Shown piece by piece: positions 11,216 to 22,478 of a stretch of DNA of 64,000 nucleotides; positions within the stretch are counted from its first letter, which is position 1; every line of letters begins with the position of its first letter. The notes below the pieces were generated by a model that ran no database searches, was not told the DNA's origin, and was given only the letters and a program-made list of their open reading frames with translations. Source of the stretch: Phymatolithon calcareum. Its lineage: Eukaryota > Rhodophyta > Florideophyceae > Hapalidiales. Position numbers and translations under genes: made by a program. The DNA is taken from assembly GCA_977006965.1 (NCBI GenBank), contig OZ345383.1, positions 1,922,001-1,986,000 of the forward strand, written 5' to 3'.

Positions 11216-14200
11216 AACGTCGTTGAGGGCGATGCGGAAGATGACAACCAAAAGTGGCGAGTTGTCCTTATGCGAAGGAGCTGAACGTTAGTAGCAAAGG
11301 ACGAAGAAGAATCCCGAGGAAGTTCAGTAGGTGAAATCTGACATGAAAACAAGTGTATCGGCAGTGGAATATAATTAGGTACTTGCCCTGCGCGAGATTC
11401 CCTGACAGTCCACAATTGGACCGTACCGATTTATACACAACTACTTCGGCCATGATATCCGCGAAAAAGCAGAAGTTAGAGTATTGAGTGTTCACAATCA
11501 TCTTTTGGGTTCAGATTTACGTGCTTGTTCAAATTTGAGACTAAACTGTCCACTCATACCTCCTCATGTTTGAAAAAAGGAGTGGGTCGAAATTCAATCG
11601 ATTCATCACCACATTCGTAGACCGAAACCAAGTAAACGTTTCCAGTCGGGAAGCACGGGTAGCGTGTCAAAGGGCTTCAGGGCGTATATTGTTTCCCTCC
11701 TGACGGCAGCGCAACCTAATGCAAACACAGACAGATGACATAGAAGAAGATGAAGTGAAACAGGCGATGAACAAATTAATGATGCTAGAATCGAGATGAA
11801 AGAGGAGATGATAATGTGATAGTAGAGGAGATGCGTTGAAGTCTTCCCCGTATGTATTACAGAGCAATGCGAAGCTGCTCTGCTGTTGGTGCGCGTTGGC
11901 GTTTAGAGCTTCTAAAATAAAAAAATACAATTCCCCCCCCCCCCGCTTGATCGGCCAACTGTGACTGAAGAAAGTGCTGCTTGGTTGTCGGTGTTGTGCA
12001 ATTCTCTCTCCCGGAACATCAGAGAACGACATGGTTGACAGCGCTGGTGGAAGTTAGATCTTGCGCAAGGTTGGTCTTTCAAAAAAGAACAGAAGTTCAG
12101 GCACTTCACGACTTTCACTCGAGCCTAGAGAGCGTGACCAACCGGGGGTATCGCTTCGCTCAAAAATACCTGCCACTCCTTTTCTTTGACCAATGTTACT
12201 CTCGATCTCATCCCCTTCATGTTCCACGAGAGTACTGCTTCGGTTGGAGCCAAGAAAATCGTTCCTCTCTTCGTTTCTTCATGCCAAGTCTACAGTTCGC
12301 CGTTTTTGCTTCAGGTTATTTTTGTTCACACGATTTTGTCTCATAGATTCACCCCTACCTTTGACTTCATCTCTATTCGTCTCGATTGTGTCTTGGCAGA
12401 AATTGTGTTTCGTTTTATCATTTAGCGTTCTACAATTCAGATCAAGTTTTCCATTTAGCAGAATTACATAATAATAAAATTTTCTGTGTTGTTGGCTTGT
12501 TGGAGCTTACAAAGCTGTGATTTACGTAATTCTCTTCTACTTCGAGTACCGTAAGGCAGTACATCTACTTGATTATTGGGAAAACTGGCTTCTTCTCTCC
12601 CTTCCGCTCGTCCGTTTGAGATTCCACTTGAGGAAATCATGGTGTTTCCAGAACCTGCGCGTCCACGTGGACGGACTGCATGTTGGACAATTTTCCTTAC
12701 AGCTCTCGTTCCTATGGGTCTATATCGTATTGAGCACTGTGCTTCACTCCGGCGTTTGCACAAGCCACAGGTTATACTACATTGTATGAATTCTGTTCGG
12801 TGGTTCTTGTTTCCATCATAACAGCAGCTACAATAGCTTTGTGGTTTATAGAGATGCTGATGTCTCAATGGTATACACCGTTTACAAATCTGCGACTAGA
12901 TGTTCTGGCCATGTCCAATAACGAGTGAGATTGTTGGTCTCCTTATTGCGGAAATGGGATGCAGGAGGAATAAAGACTGAAGAGAACCATTACCTCCTCT
13001 TCTAGGAAGGGAACAGTGATTGCTTCCATTGACATACTTGTGCGCCACTGAATTGTAAACTCACCACTACTCAGACGTACTTTTGCAACTTTACGTTCTG
13101 CAGAATTAGGCGGGTAGAGAAGAAAAGCCTGCGGCATGAGGGAACTGAAGGATAAGAGTATTTGCCTTGGTATCTGCCATGCCACACTACTTGCAGACCG
13201 GAATTCTCTACTTGAGATGTTAGTCATCCGGGTGACGAACGTTCGGGTTTCCCAAAGAATTTCTGAATATTCTTCACCACAAAAAATGAGATGTTGTATC
13301 TCTCCCTGCAGTGCACCTCGTGCTAGAAAAATATGGACCATGAGCTGGACAACTATTGGGAAAAGCCGTACGTCATCAGGAGCATTTTATCCATAGAAAA
13401 GGCAGTTTGTCACTGAAGAGGGACGAGTACAGTACACTGACCCTCCATGTCCAGTACAGTACAGTACAGCACTGTATTATCACCAAAACGTCAGCGAGTC
13501 CACCATTCAAAAAAAAGTATATTCCCTTGCGTCTCCCTCTGCATATTGTCATAGCAACAATTCTAAGACCTCACTCACGCTTAGCTCGCCTCGCCCCATG
13601 CGAACTTCAAATCACAGCCTGTACGTTCTGTAATTTTACCAGCGACAGTTTGCAGTTTGCTATTACAGAGGGTACAGACTTCCGCCCTCATCATGGATTG
13701 TTTCAGCTCTCTCACTGGTCACCTAGGCTAGGCCGTCCAGTACGGTATTCCCATGTCATTGGAAACTTCTGTTCTCCATAATGTCACTGCTTTCCCAAAG
13801 CGCACTACTGTACAGACATGGCTCGTGCTGTAATTCAGTTCTCGAGCAATGATATACATGTGTATGCCCTGCCTTTTTTGTTACAGGCATGCTCTGCTGT
13901 GCTGCTGGACAATGAAGCAATGAGACATATTATGCACTGCACTGTTGCGGCTGCACTGCGTTGTACGTTTCCCTTTGCGTAATTGAGAACAGTTGTGTCC
14001 GACTGTAATTTGAGAATTCTCCAAACACACATGATTTTTTGATATTTTTATAATGGTAATCTCTCCCAAAACATACAGTCTTGCGATCATCCAATAAGGG
14101 CCCATTCTACGACGAGTACGTGGCCGCACCACGGCCAGCTTGTTCGTACAGCAAGCTTATCAATTCCTAACACCCAGATGGGTAGTGTACAAAAATTAAA

Positions 14201-14288
14201 TCTTTTTCACCATGCAAATTGCACACCACCCTCCCACGTGTACACGTTAAGTCGTAAACAATGATAAAGGAGCTGAAAAATGATTAAA

Positions 14289-14296
14289 TATATAAG
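14289..14296 (+). promoter_or_regulatory. TATA-like element upstream of the bZIP gene
   Basis: TATATAAG about 290 bp before the ATG at 14586. It fits a core promoter if the 5' UTR is about 260 nt. Proposed from sequence only. Confidence 0.35.
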
Positions 14297-14585
14297 GCCT
14301 CGCCTCAGCTTTTAGATGATGCACTATTTCATCATTTTGGGCCGGTGTCGTAAAATCGTTAGAGCATACAAAGTGTAATCGTCAGGGCCCGTTTGTTTGC
14401 GTTCGCCACCGTCAAGCATGCGCTCGTCGCAGGAGATCGGAACTGCCTCCCGGTAAGCGCCAGCACTGCATTGTACGCTCAGCCGACGAAACCGCTCTTG
14501 CTGTACCTGTACGTGCGCCCTTCGTTCGCACAGCGTTGCTGTGTGAGAAGATTTCCCCTGGGCGACAAGACACTGGCTCGCCCTG

Positions 14586-16412
14586 ATGATAGCCCCGGAC
14601 CCATTGATTCATCAGCTCTCGCTGCGTGAGGAACTGCGAAACGCATTGACAATATTCCGACGGGAGAACATTCGCAACTTCTTACTGAGAAGTGACAACC
14701 GACAAGATGCCGCAGTCGTTACCGCCCAACTGCCGCAAAGACGCTCTGTGGCGCTCCGTATCAACTCGATTTCCACTTCCGTTGCTGCCACAACCTTTGA
14801 TGACGATTTCAACTTCAACGTGATTTCTAACTGGCTGTTTCTGCCCGCTTATGAAGACGGAAACTACGGCATGGGTATTCATCTTGCGAAAGAGGACAGT
14901 CAGTCTACTGTTAACCTGCTTCGTCCAGGGTTTGCCAACACGAAGTATCTTCGTTATGTTAGGGATCATGTTAATGGCTTTCATGTCAGCGTTGGTCATT
15001 ACGAAGAAGGCACGGAGCTCACCTATTTGCGTGGATTGGGTCAAACTCTTCGACATCGTTCTGGCAAAGTTTTCAGGTTTAACACGCATGGCTTTTTGAA
15101 AGTAATGAACAGCGCCGTCGGTAACTCGCAGTACTTTGACGTCGACAAGCTCATGGAGCAGGTTAACCTTGTCTATTCTTTCGAAGAGGACCGTTATTGT
15201 CCGCTTTGCAGTGCACCTCCGAATGTTGCATGCCACTGCCAACATTCAGCCACCACCCAAGCGATGATTCCATCGAATGCATGTCCATTGAAGCGCAGTG
15301 TTCATAACAACCGCGGGGAATACAACGGTACTGGTTTCATTGAGCTTCTAGCCGGGGGACTTACTTATCGTGGAGTGCTTTCCGACCGAATAACTACCGT
15401 CGACTTATCCGAGGATAACTCGCTTGAACGTCAACTTATTGCATGGGCCGTCAGAGATCGATTAAGCGCATTGCGTCCAACGTTGTCAAGACTTACCATG
15501 CCGGGCCGTGAAAATGCATTTGTTGATTCTACCGCCTTTGCGCTGCCGGAAATTGGGTGGAACTTTTCAGCACTGCGGCTCAAAGCGGAACAGGATTCTT
15601 CTCCTGTCAGCAACGAGATGCCGGCCTGTGTGGCATCGTCCTCAGAAGATGTGGTTATGGGCGAGTCGTCCCATTTTGAAAGTCTAATGCATCCTTCTCG
15701 AACAATGGCAATCGATAGTCAATTTCGATTCGCGATTAGCAACTCTCTTAACGAGCTCCAAAATGCCGAGCCATTATCAACCATCGAGGCGCCTGAAAGC
15801 TTGCACATCGATACCGAATTTCGGAGCACAAGCTCCGATTCCGCCAACAGGTTGCAAACCACAATGGCATGCACGACTTCGCCGGCTCTCAGCGTGGGCT
15901 CCAGCGGTACTGGTCATTTATCCCCTGCATCTGCAGCCAGTCCGAGTGCGTCCGCTGGGCAAAAGAACGTGGACGAACAAGAATTAAGTTCTACCGAGGA
16001 GGTGCCAGAGAATATTGTGAAGGGGTTGCAAATTATCAAGAATCGCGGAGGATCGACGAAAATTTCGCGCGAGGAACTTGGCAGACTCGTTCCGATGAAG
16101 CAAAGAGAGATCTCAAAGGTTTTCCGACGGGCCAGAAATCGCGAAGCGGCGGCGAGAAGCAACGCGAAACGCAAGCAAAAGTTGCAGAATTTGCGAAGAA
16201 ATCTTGCAGAAGTTCGACGAAAGGCACAGGAATGCCGCGAGAAACATGAACGATTGAAGGTGATTAATGAAGAACTTCGAAACGCGTTGCGGAAATCTAC
16301 CTCGTCTTTGACGGTGGTGAAACAGGATGGCTCGCAGAGCCCGTTTGGATCGCAAACACAACAAATGCTGTATAACAGGGTGGCGGAAACTGGTGGAACG
16401 TCATTGCATTAG
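14586..16412 (+). CDS. bZIP-like transcription factor with novel N-terminal region
   Basis: A single-exon frame of 608 residues. The C-terminus carries a basic region and zipper: NREAAARSNAKRK (518-530), then heptad positions L540... starting L536 (L, V, C, L, L) and a charged helix to about 570. The invariant Arg of the bZIP signature N-x7-R is Asn here (N518, N526). Upstream are a Cys cluster CPLCSAPPNVACHC (C205, C208, C216, C218) that could bind zinc, and a box at 248-301 (GTGF, GG, then IAWAVRDRLS) shared with the protein at 63086. Two 16-17-residue internal repeats occur at 376-392 and 408-424 (IDSQFR..., IDTEFR...). The rest is Ser-rich linker. It probably acts in the nucleus; its DNA target is unknown. 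Confidence 0.8.
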   Translation: MIAPDPLIHQLSLREELRNALTIFRRENIRNFLLRSDNRQDAAVVTAQLPQRRSVALRINSISTSVAATTFDDDFNFNVISNWLFLPAYEDGNYGMGIHLAKEDSQSTVNLLRPGFANTKYLRYVRDHVNGFHVSVGHYEEGTELTYLRGLGQTLRHRSGKVFRFNTHGFLKVMNSAVGNSQYFDVDKLMEQVNLVYSFEEDRYCPLCSAPPNVACHCQHSATTQAMIPSNACPLKRSVHNNRGEYNGTGFIELLAGGLTYRGVLSDRITTVDLSEDNSLERQLIAWAVRDRLSALRPTLSRLTMPGRENAFVDSTAFALPEIGWNFSALRLKAEQDSSPVSNEMPACVASSSEDVVMGESSHFESLMHPSRTMAIDSQFRFAISNSLNELQNAEPLSTIEAPESLHIDTEFRSTSSDSANRLQTTMACTTSPALSVGSSGTGHLSPASAASPSASAGQKNVDEQELSSTEEVPENIVKGLQIIKNRGGSTKISREELGRLVPMKQREISKVFRRARNREAAARSNAKRKQKLQNLRRNLAEVRRKAQECREKHERLKVINEELRNALRKSTSSLTVVKQDGSQSPFGSQTQQMLYNRVAETGGTSLH

Positions 16413-16954
16413 ACGTCGGAAACGTTGGTCGAAAAATTGCACAGTTTGAAAGGTGGGTAGTCGGAATGGTTCTTGAGAATTGTGAGATTGTGTATCATTT
16501 GTGGCAGCTTGGCTGGAAGTCCGGCGTTTTCGTGGATGTTGCGATTACGCATGGTAGTGTAACTGTGAATTAGTGCAGTTTGGAAACTTGGCCATATTAA
16601 AAATCGCATGATGACCGTTTACTCGGCTTATTTGGAGACACTGGAATTTGGCTGAAGCGGCTTTTGGGAGAGCTAGGTCTACTGGGTCAGAATTGAACGG
16701 AGCGTGTTGGGAAGTAAGTGGATGCAGAGTGGGTTGTCTGCATCAGACGGTGGTGGAAAAGAGATATGCTCGGTGGATGCAATCGGTAACCTGCGTGTCA
16801 TTGCTAATTTGGGAAAGAATGAAGATACTGTAGGAATAAGATGGGGCTAACTTTACGTAGATGCACTCTGTTAGATGTACAAATTAAGAAGTGAGGTGGA
16901 CATTGTGTGCTCGATCCGTTAGTATCTTATATGTCCACCTTTTATCCGATTTAA

Positions 16955-17027
16955 CAGAAGGCACAGCACATCTGTGCCTTCTGGATGCCCTCTGTTCTTC
17001 CCATGATGGGAAGTACAGAGGGCATCC
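16955..17027. repeat. Two adjacent hairpins, one of 45 bp
   Basis: The first hairpin (16955-16983) has 11-nt arms, CAGAAGGCACA, with a 7-nt loop. The second (16983-17027) has 22-nt arms beginning GGATGCCCTCTGT with a single T/T mismatch and a 1-nt centre. They abut each other, sharing one base. Confidence 0.85.
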
Positions 17028-17391
17028 TCGCTGGGCATGGAAATACGAGATAGATAGATGCAAAGTCTATAACGATGAATTTCAGTGATCTCCTTAGAAG
17101 TAAGATTTTCAGAAAACGAATGGGGAATGTAAGTTGGTGCTTTTCGGCAGAGTATGCGAATGGGGGTCTTCTTTGTTGTGAAAAACGCGTGGCTCATTCG
17201 CACATCATCATGATGTGATGCTGTTTACTTTCATTGTTTAGAGAACAATGAGGTGTCCACAGAGAAGAGAATACGAGAAACGGGGAAGGGTGGTCCGTAC
17301 GTCCGACCTGCAAATAACAAATTAGCAAGAGTTAACGGCTTTAATTTTGGATCGGTGTACGCACCATATTCATTGTGGAGTATTGTTGCGT

Positions 17392-17438
17392 ATCGTGTAG
17401 GAGTGTGCCAACATCGTGTTGGCACACTCTTACACGAT
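17392..17438. repeat. 47-bp palindrome
   Basis: Arms of 22 nt (inner arm GAGTGTGCCAACA, outer arm ATCGTGTA) with one mismatch and a 3-nt centre TCG. Confidence 0.85.
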
Positions 17439-18715
17439 GATCGCAGATCCGACGAAGTCCTTTTACGAGTTGACCATCGTGTTCGGTGTCACGTAGCGGC
17501 AGGTTAAAGGCACCGGTCCACTCGAGGAGGGATAAATACTAGTTTCGAAATCGAATTCAAGAATGCATAGAGGACGGGAACGTAAATTGTCGGCATGCTC
17601 CCTTTGTGATTCCCCTGCTCATCTGGTTTTGCAGCAGAGCGGGTCATCACGTGGCCATCGTTGCTTGCGCGAGCGGATAGTTTTGAGTGTGTCAACGATC
17701 GGATCAGTTTTGCTGTAACAATCAATCCGGGAAATAACGGTCAAATACTTGAAAGACCCAACGGGGAAGGCCTATTTCTCGGAGAGCTAAAATTTACAGC
17801 TTGATAATGGATGCATGATTATAGCGCAGGTTTGTATTGGTGAGTGAGAAAAAGATGCGTGACTACTCTGGATGCTCTTGGAGTTGCTTGGTTGTTGTCT
17901 GTGCAATGGGTGGGTCATGGAGACATGGCGTGTCTAGGAGAGGCGTCCGCTGGCATTGAGACACCTCACGAGTAGCACAGTAGGAGTAACTTTACTGCCG
18001 TGAAAATGTTCCTAGGATGTTGGAGGGAACTGACATTTTTGAACGCGATGGATTATCGGGACCTAGTCGTAGAAAATTCAGTAAAAAAGTTTTTGTATAG
18101 TAGATCATCCAGACAGCGGTGTCGAAAGTTTGGTAGCCTACATCTTAGAGCAGAGAAACTCACAACAATAGTGGGTGAAACCCTAGGGTGTTTTTTTTCA
18201 AAAAACTGTTGCGGGTGGCTGAACACCTTCACACTAGAAGATTCTACCAACCAACAAACGTTGCCACCTCAACCGGGTTACAACGCACGCACCCGATTGT
18301 AAACAGTTACTGTAACCACTTTGTGTGCGAAAAGATTTGCAGAACAAGAAAACAGGGGCATGGATGGCCGGCGGACTTTGCATGTAGAAAACGTGTGTGG
18401 CACATGTGGAAGCAGACGCAACTTATCATGGCGTTGGTGCGAGTGATGCGCGGGCCAGGTAGGTTTCGGCCGTTGGGCGCGGGTGGTACCGACAGACACG
18501 GCAGTACTGTAGTCTGTGATGTAAAATTGGACTCTCTCCGATAGGATATAAACTCGATGCTCCGGACATGGTTTGCTGTCGTTGGTTGTCGTCTTTCGAT
18601 AAGTGTCTGCATCAGGTGAGTGGTGAATTTAAGATATTCAAATTTCCGTCGTGCACACCGGTGGTGATCTCGACGGAAACACCAATGCGCTCTTCGTCTA
18701 AATCAATGGTATGCT

Positions 18716-18746
18716 TGTTGGCGAAGAATAGTATGCTTCGCCAACA
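18716..18746. repeat. Hairpin, 11-bp stem
   Basis: Perfect 11-nt arms TGTTGGCGAAG and CTTCGCCAACA around a 9-nt loop. Confidence 0.7.
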
Positions 18747-18973
18747 GTAGGACAGGGCTGTATGATACAGTACAGCAAATTAGTGGGTCCATTGAATTGC
18801 GCATTGCCGTGTGCACACGTGCAATGGGAAAAACATCGTGTGTGAAGTGAATTGCTCTAGTCACGCTATTACACATGTGGAGAGAGTACATCCGCAGGCG
18901 CACAAGTGCGGTCTTACAAACTATGACAAAAGTGATGTTTTAAGCCCAGAACATAAAATTTATATTCTTGTCT

Positions 18974-19009
18974 TGGTGAATACTGTCTTTTACTGTACAG
19001 TATTCACCA
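18974..19009. repeat. Hairpin, 13-bp stem
   Basis: Perfect 13-nt arms (TGGTGAATACTGT) around a 10-nt loop. The stem includes the recurrent word ACAGTA. Confidence 0.7.
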
Positions 19010-20222
19010 TGACTGTTTTATCGATGTTAGGGCAGAGCGGCCTAAAATGAAGATCGGGAAGACACGGTGAAGGCGAATATAATTTTTCTTTCTTTGTGTC
19101 AGAGCATGACTGCCTACTGGTTTTTTGCCGTCTTGCCCTGAGTGTTCTTTGAATTTAAGGAGCGCAATAGGGTGCGGACCGGACTAAAAGCGAAGTTCTT
19201 GTAGAGCAGACTATTTGTTCTCGTCCATATTTCATCCATCTATACATCCTTTCTGTTTCGCTTGCTTTTGATTCGACACCTTGCGTGTGGGCTTATTCAT
19301 ATTCGTTTCTTAAAATTTGCGATTCCATCGCTGTAGAGTCTTGTTCTTGTTACTGACAAATGCGTCCAACATGCTTCGCCATACTTTTTTGTTTCGTTTC
19401 TCCTCTATCGGGCTTGGCGAAGACATCATGACGTGCTGTCTGTTCCACTTGCAGTGTTCTATAAGAAGGAAGCGACAAACGAGGTATGTTGTCCTGCCGC
19501 ATGTCGGTGAAAAATACTGCCATTGCTCCAAGGCTGCAGATGCGCAAGGTCGGGAATGATGTTATAGTGGGCCTCTGGGCTCGTCTGCGCTTCCCTATTC
19601 GTGTAATTGTTACGACAAGTTGGACATGTCTTCCTCTTCCGCCTTACCCCTACAGTCCACTACGAGTCAAATTCTCTCATTTTCTGCCACAGGACTTTTG
19701 GCGGCAGCCATATTCAGTTTGTCGAGAAGACAAGACAGAGGTTTTTGAACCAAGAGAACAAGATAGAGAAACAAGGACCGATCGCAAAGAGACAAAACTC
19801 GTGTTCTTAATGCGATCTGGTGTCATCTAGTGGTGCACATGACACTTCATTGCTCGATCGGAATTGCAATCGATGTGCTACTGGTGCTGGGCATGTGTGT
19901 CGCAGACGGAGTGGCGTGACCGTTTTTGGAAACTGCGGAGGTCATCAGTGCGCACGAAAGAAGAGGATGAATCTGATTTGTTGCGGACAATGAAAACTGC
20001 AGTCGTTGTTGGTGTCCGTGCTGAAGTAGAAAAGGAATAAATTTATGTATGTGAATACACTAGTGCTATGTAACTGATTCACCTTTCCGTTTCTGTTGCT
20101 GTTTGAAACAAACTGAGCACTGAAGAGCTGCGTCAGGAAAAGTCTACAGTATGATTGGCCATAAAATTAGGGTGATCTTGCGAGAGCGGATTCTGGTCGT
20201 CCTGTTTCGCATCCGTGGATTC

Positions 20223-20244
20223 CTCATGAATTGCAATTCATGAG
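20223..20244. repeat. 22-bp perfect palindrome
   Basis: Perfect palindrome with half-site CTCATGAATTG and no spacer. Confidence 0.75.
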
Positions 20245-20321
20245 AACAAATTATTGCATGGAGCCAATGTTAGATATCATACAGTCAAATATGACACCTC
20301 TGAATTTTGCAGAGTTCGTAA

Positions 20322-20340
20322 CACGGTTATTATAACCGTG
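20322..20340. repeat. 19-bp perfect palindrome
   Basis: Nine-base arms CACGGTTAT and ATAACCGTG around a central T, about 80 bp from the previous palindrome. Confidence 0.65.
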
Positions 20341-20544
20341 ATTTACTGTACAGCAGCTTTAGAAAACCTCTACAGTATGATAACGACATGAGGGACGATT
20401 CAAACCGGACATTTTCAGGCGGCACGCACCGATACAGTATCGAACAGAGCAGCGTACTGTGTAGAATATGATACATTCCCAACACCGGATCGTACAGTAA
20501 ACTAAGTCTCCAGAAACCCTATTGGATGCTCCCACCGTATCGCC

Positions 20545-20566
20545 CTGGTGGGGCATGCCCCACCAG
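20545..20566. repeat. 22-bp GC-rich perfect palindrome
   Basis: Perfect palindrome with half-site CTGGTGGGGCA and no spacer. Confidence 0.75.
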
Positions 20567-22147
20567 CGCTGTCATGGGTCACACTCCCGCCACCATGAGG
20601 ACACCGTGGACGTGTGCCGCCTGGCCCCTTGCAAACGTTCACATCAGTCTACTCCTACTGTATCGGAGGGACACCTCTTCCTCTGTGAGCAGAGCTCCTA
20701 AGAATGCACTGCTGATCTTCGACGGATAGACACTGTGCATGTAGAAGTGTATTGTTATGATTTTATTGTAGTACTTTCGGCCCCCTGGCGTGGGGGGTAA
20801 GAGTGACTGATAGCTATTGACAACTCGGAACGTGAAACTCACTTGTGGGGCTTTGGGTGAGGCCTGCGGGTCAGGACGAGAGGCCGGCTAAGGCCAGTGA
20901 ATGAAAGGTCATGTACCGTACTACTTTTGACTGCCCGAATGAGCATTGTTCAAGTGCTTCTATCCATCATAGTCTTCATCTGGTGCTCATGCCCTGCCAT
21001 TCTTTTGACTCTTATGCTCGCCACCAGTTTTGTGTTGCACAATACTACTGTTTGAAAAGAGACAGGTCGGCGCGCTGCCGTGTGGCAGTCGCGGGTCCTT
21101 TTCAAATTCCCATCAGCAACTCTGCTACTATTGCAGCCCCCTTGCCGTCGAAATCGCGTTCGTCGAGACTGACTGACTCGACAAATGTCAGATGAAGAAG
21201 CTTGAGCCTCGCGATTTCTTCTTCATATTTGGGGTACAGTAGTAGAATGTCACATCTGCAGGGATGACTATCGTTCTCGAGTCGCCCACAATGTTGTATA
21301 GCTGATGAATGGCACGGAAACACAGACCCACGTTCACGTGAAGGCCGACATGCGCATATACGCTCCAGAGTATTGCACCCGATCCCACACATACACAGAA
21401 TGTGGTGCGTCCAATGCAAAAACCACCAATTGGACGAATACATGCGCAGTGACAAAGGCGGTTTCCAAACTGCCGTTACGGCGATGCAGAAAGTGGACCA
21501 GAGTGTTCTAGAGGAGCTACAGTACTGTGGTCCTCCACTGCTTCCCCTGCTGCTCAGTTAACTGATGCTGGTGGTCTCGGAGGCAGCGCTGGGACGATCG
21601 ACTGATGGTTGCGTTGTCCAGTACCGACGTGTGCGTCTTTAGCTTTAATTACGTCCCTCCAGTCTGCCACATGTTGGACGTTTCCTACGGGCGCATACAG
21701 CCACCCCGCGTAGACGTGTTCGACTTCCACTCTACCTACCGCCATAATGGTGGAACGCGTACATCCCCTACATGCTTTCTTTCTTCGTATCAAAAGCACG
21801 CCGCTTGGCAGTCTATCACATCTGTTCTCCAGCATCACCGGTGCCGTCGACGTCCCACCGACTCTGCCATTCGCCCACCAACCAAGGCCCTTTATCCTTC
21901 GCCCCATTTGCTTTCATGATCTCCATTTGCACGTGCACACTTCATCGCGTGCGTGTGCGTGCAACCCGCCACCGTCTTCGTGCTCCTCCTCTCTGATTCG
22001 TTACTGTCCATTCGTGCTTCCGTGACCATACGTTATCAAATCCGTTCCCACTCTCGTGTTCCTCTTCATACTTATGTCCGCGCTCCCGTTCATCTTATTA
22101 CTCTTGCTCTCACCTCCCCCAGCTCTCTCCATCCGCCTCCGGATCTG

Positions 22148-22155
22148 TATATAAA
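22148..22155 (+). promoter_or_regulatory. TATA box of the C2H2 zinc-finger gene
   Basis: A canonical TATATAAA lies about 330 bp before the proposed ATG at 22479, within a pyrimidine-rich stretch. A transcription start about 30 bp downstream would leave a 300-nt leader. Confidence 0.5.
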
Positions 22156-22478
22156 CCGATCCCTCCCCCGCACGTTCTTCGCTGTCACTGAGTTTGCGGC
22201 TTTGGATGCTCCTCACGTTCTCCGACCGGTTTACATGTACACTTCTGTAGTTCCTCTGCGATACATCACTCCTTCCCGCCAGAAACGAACTGCCACCCCG
22301 CATCTTCATCTGCACATAAATGTCCTATTGCCTACTCCCTCCGCCATACGTATCTGAATTGCGCACCGCGGACTTCCACCCGATTCGCCCTACGCAACCT
22401 GCTCTCATCATCGCTCACAACCTACCTGCATCAGAAGAGTAAGTGAATACCAGCCATCGGTATCCTCCAGCAAGACGA

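Larger units (their letters stand above)
10142..14585. other. Gene-poor region with palindromes and TACAG repeats
   Basis: No gene could be supported. Visible items are palindromes at 10818-10849 and 11177-11215, a run of 13 C at about 11933-11945, and a TACAG/GTACA microsatellite at about 13446-13470. A minus-strand open frame at 12943-13390 looks moderately protein-like (for example ERKVAKVRLSSGEF) but has no recognised domain or clear start. Confidence 0.4.
16413..22478. other. Gene-free 6-kb region with a palindrome cluster
   Basis: No protein gene could be supported on either strand. The open frames are short and overlap in all phases. The interval holds at least seven unrelated palindromes or long hairpins between 16955 and 20566 (listed separately) and repeated TACTGTA/TACAGTA words. 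Its last ~330 bp form the putative 5' UTR and promoter of the zinc-finger gene. Confidence 0.5.

Noticed and set aside
11270-11460. Possible two-exon small membrane protein on the minus strand (MAEVVVYKSV...)
   Set aside because: Only about 46 residues, no family match and a weak donor (GTACCT); left uncalled.
12943-13390. Minus-strand open frame of about 150 codons
   Set aside because: No ATG at its start, no domain and no clear flanking splice sites; insufficient for a gene call.
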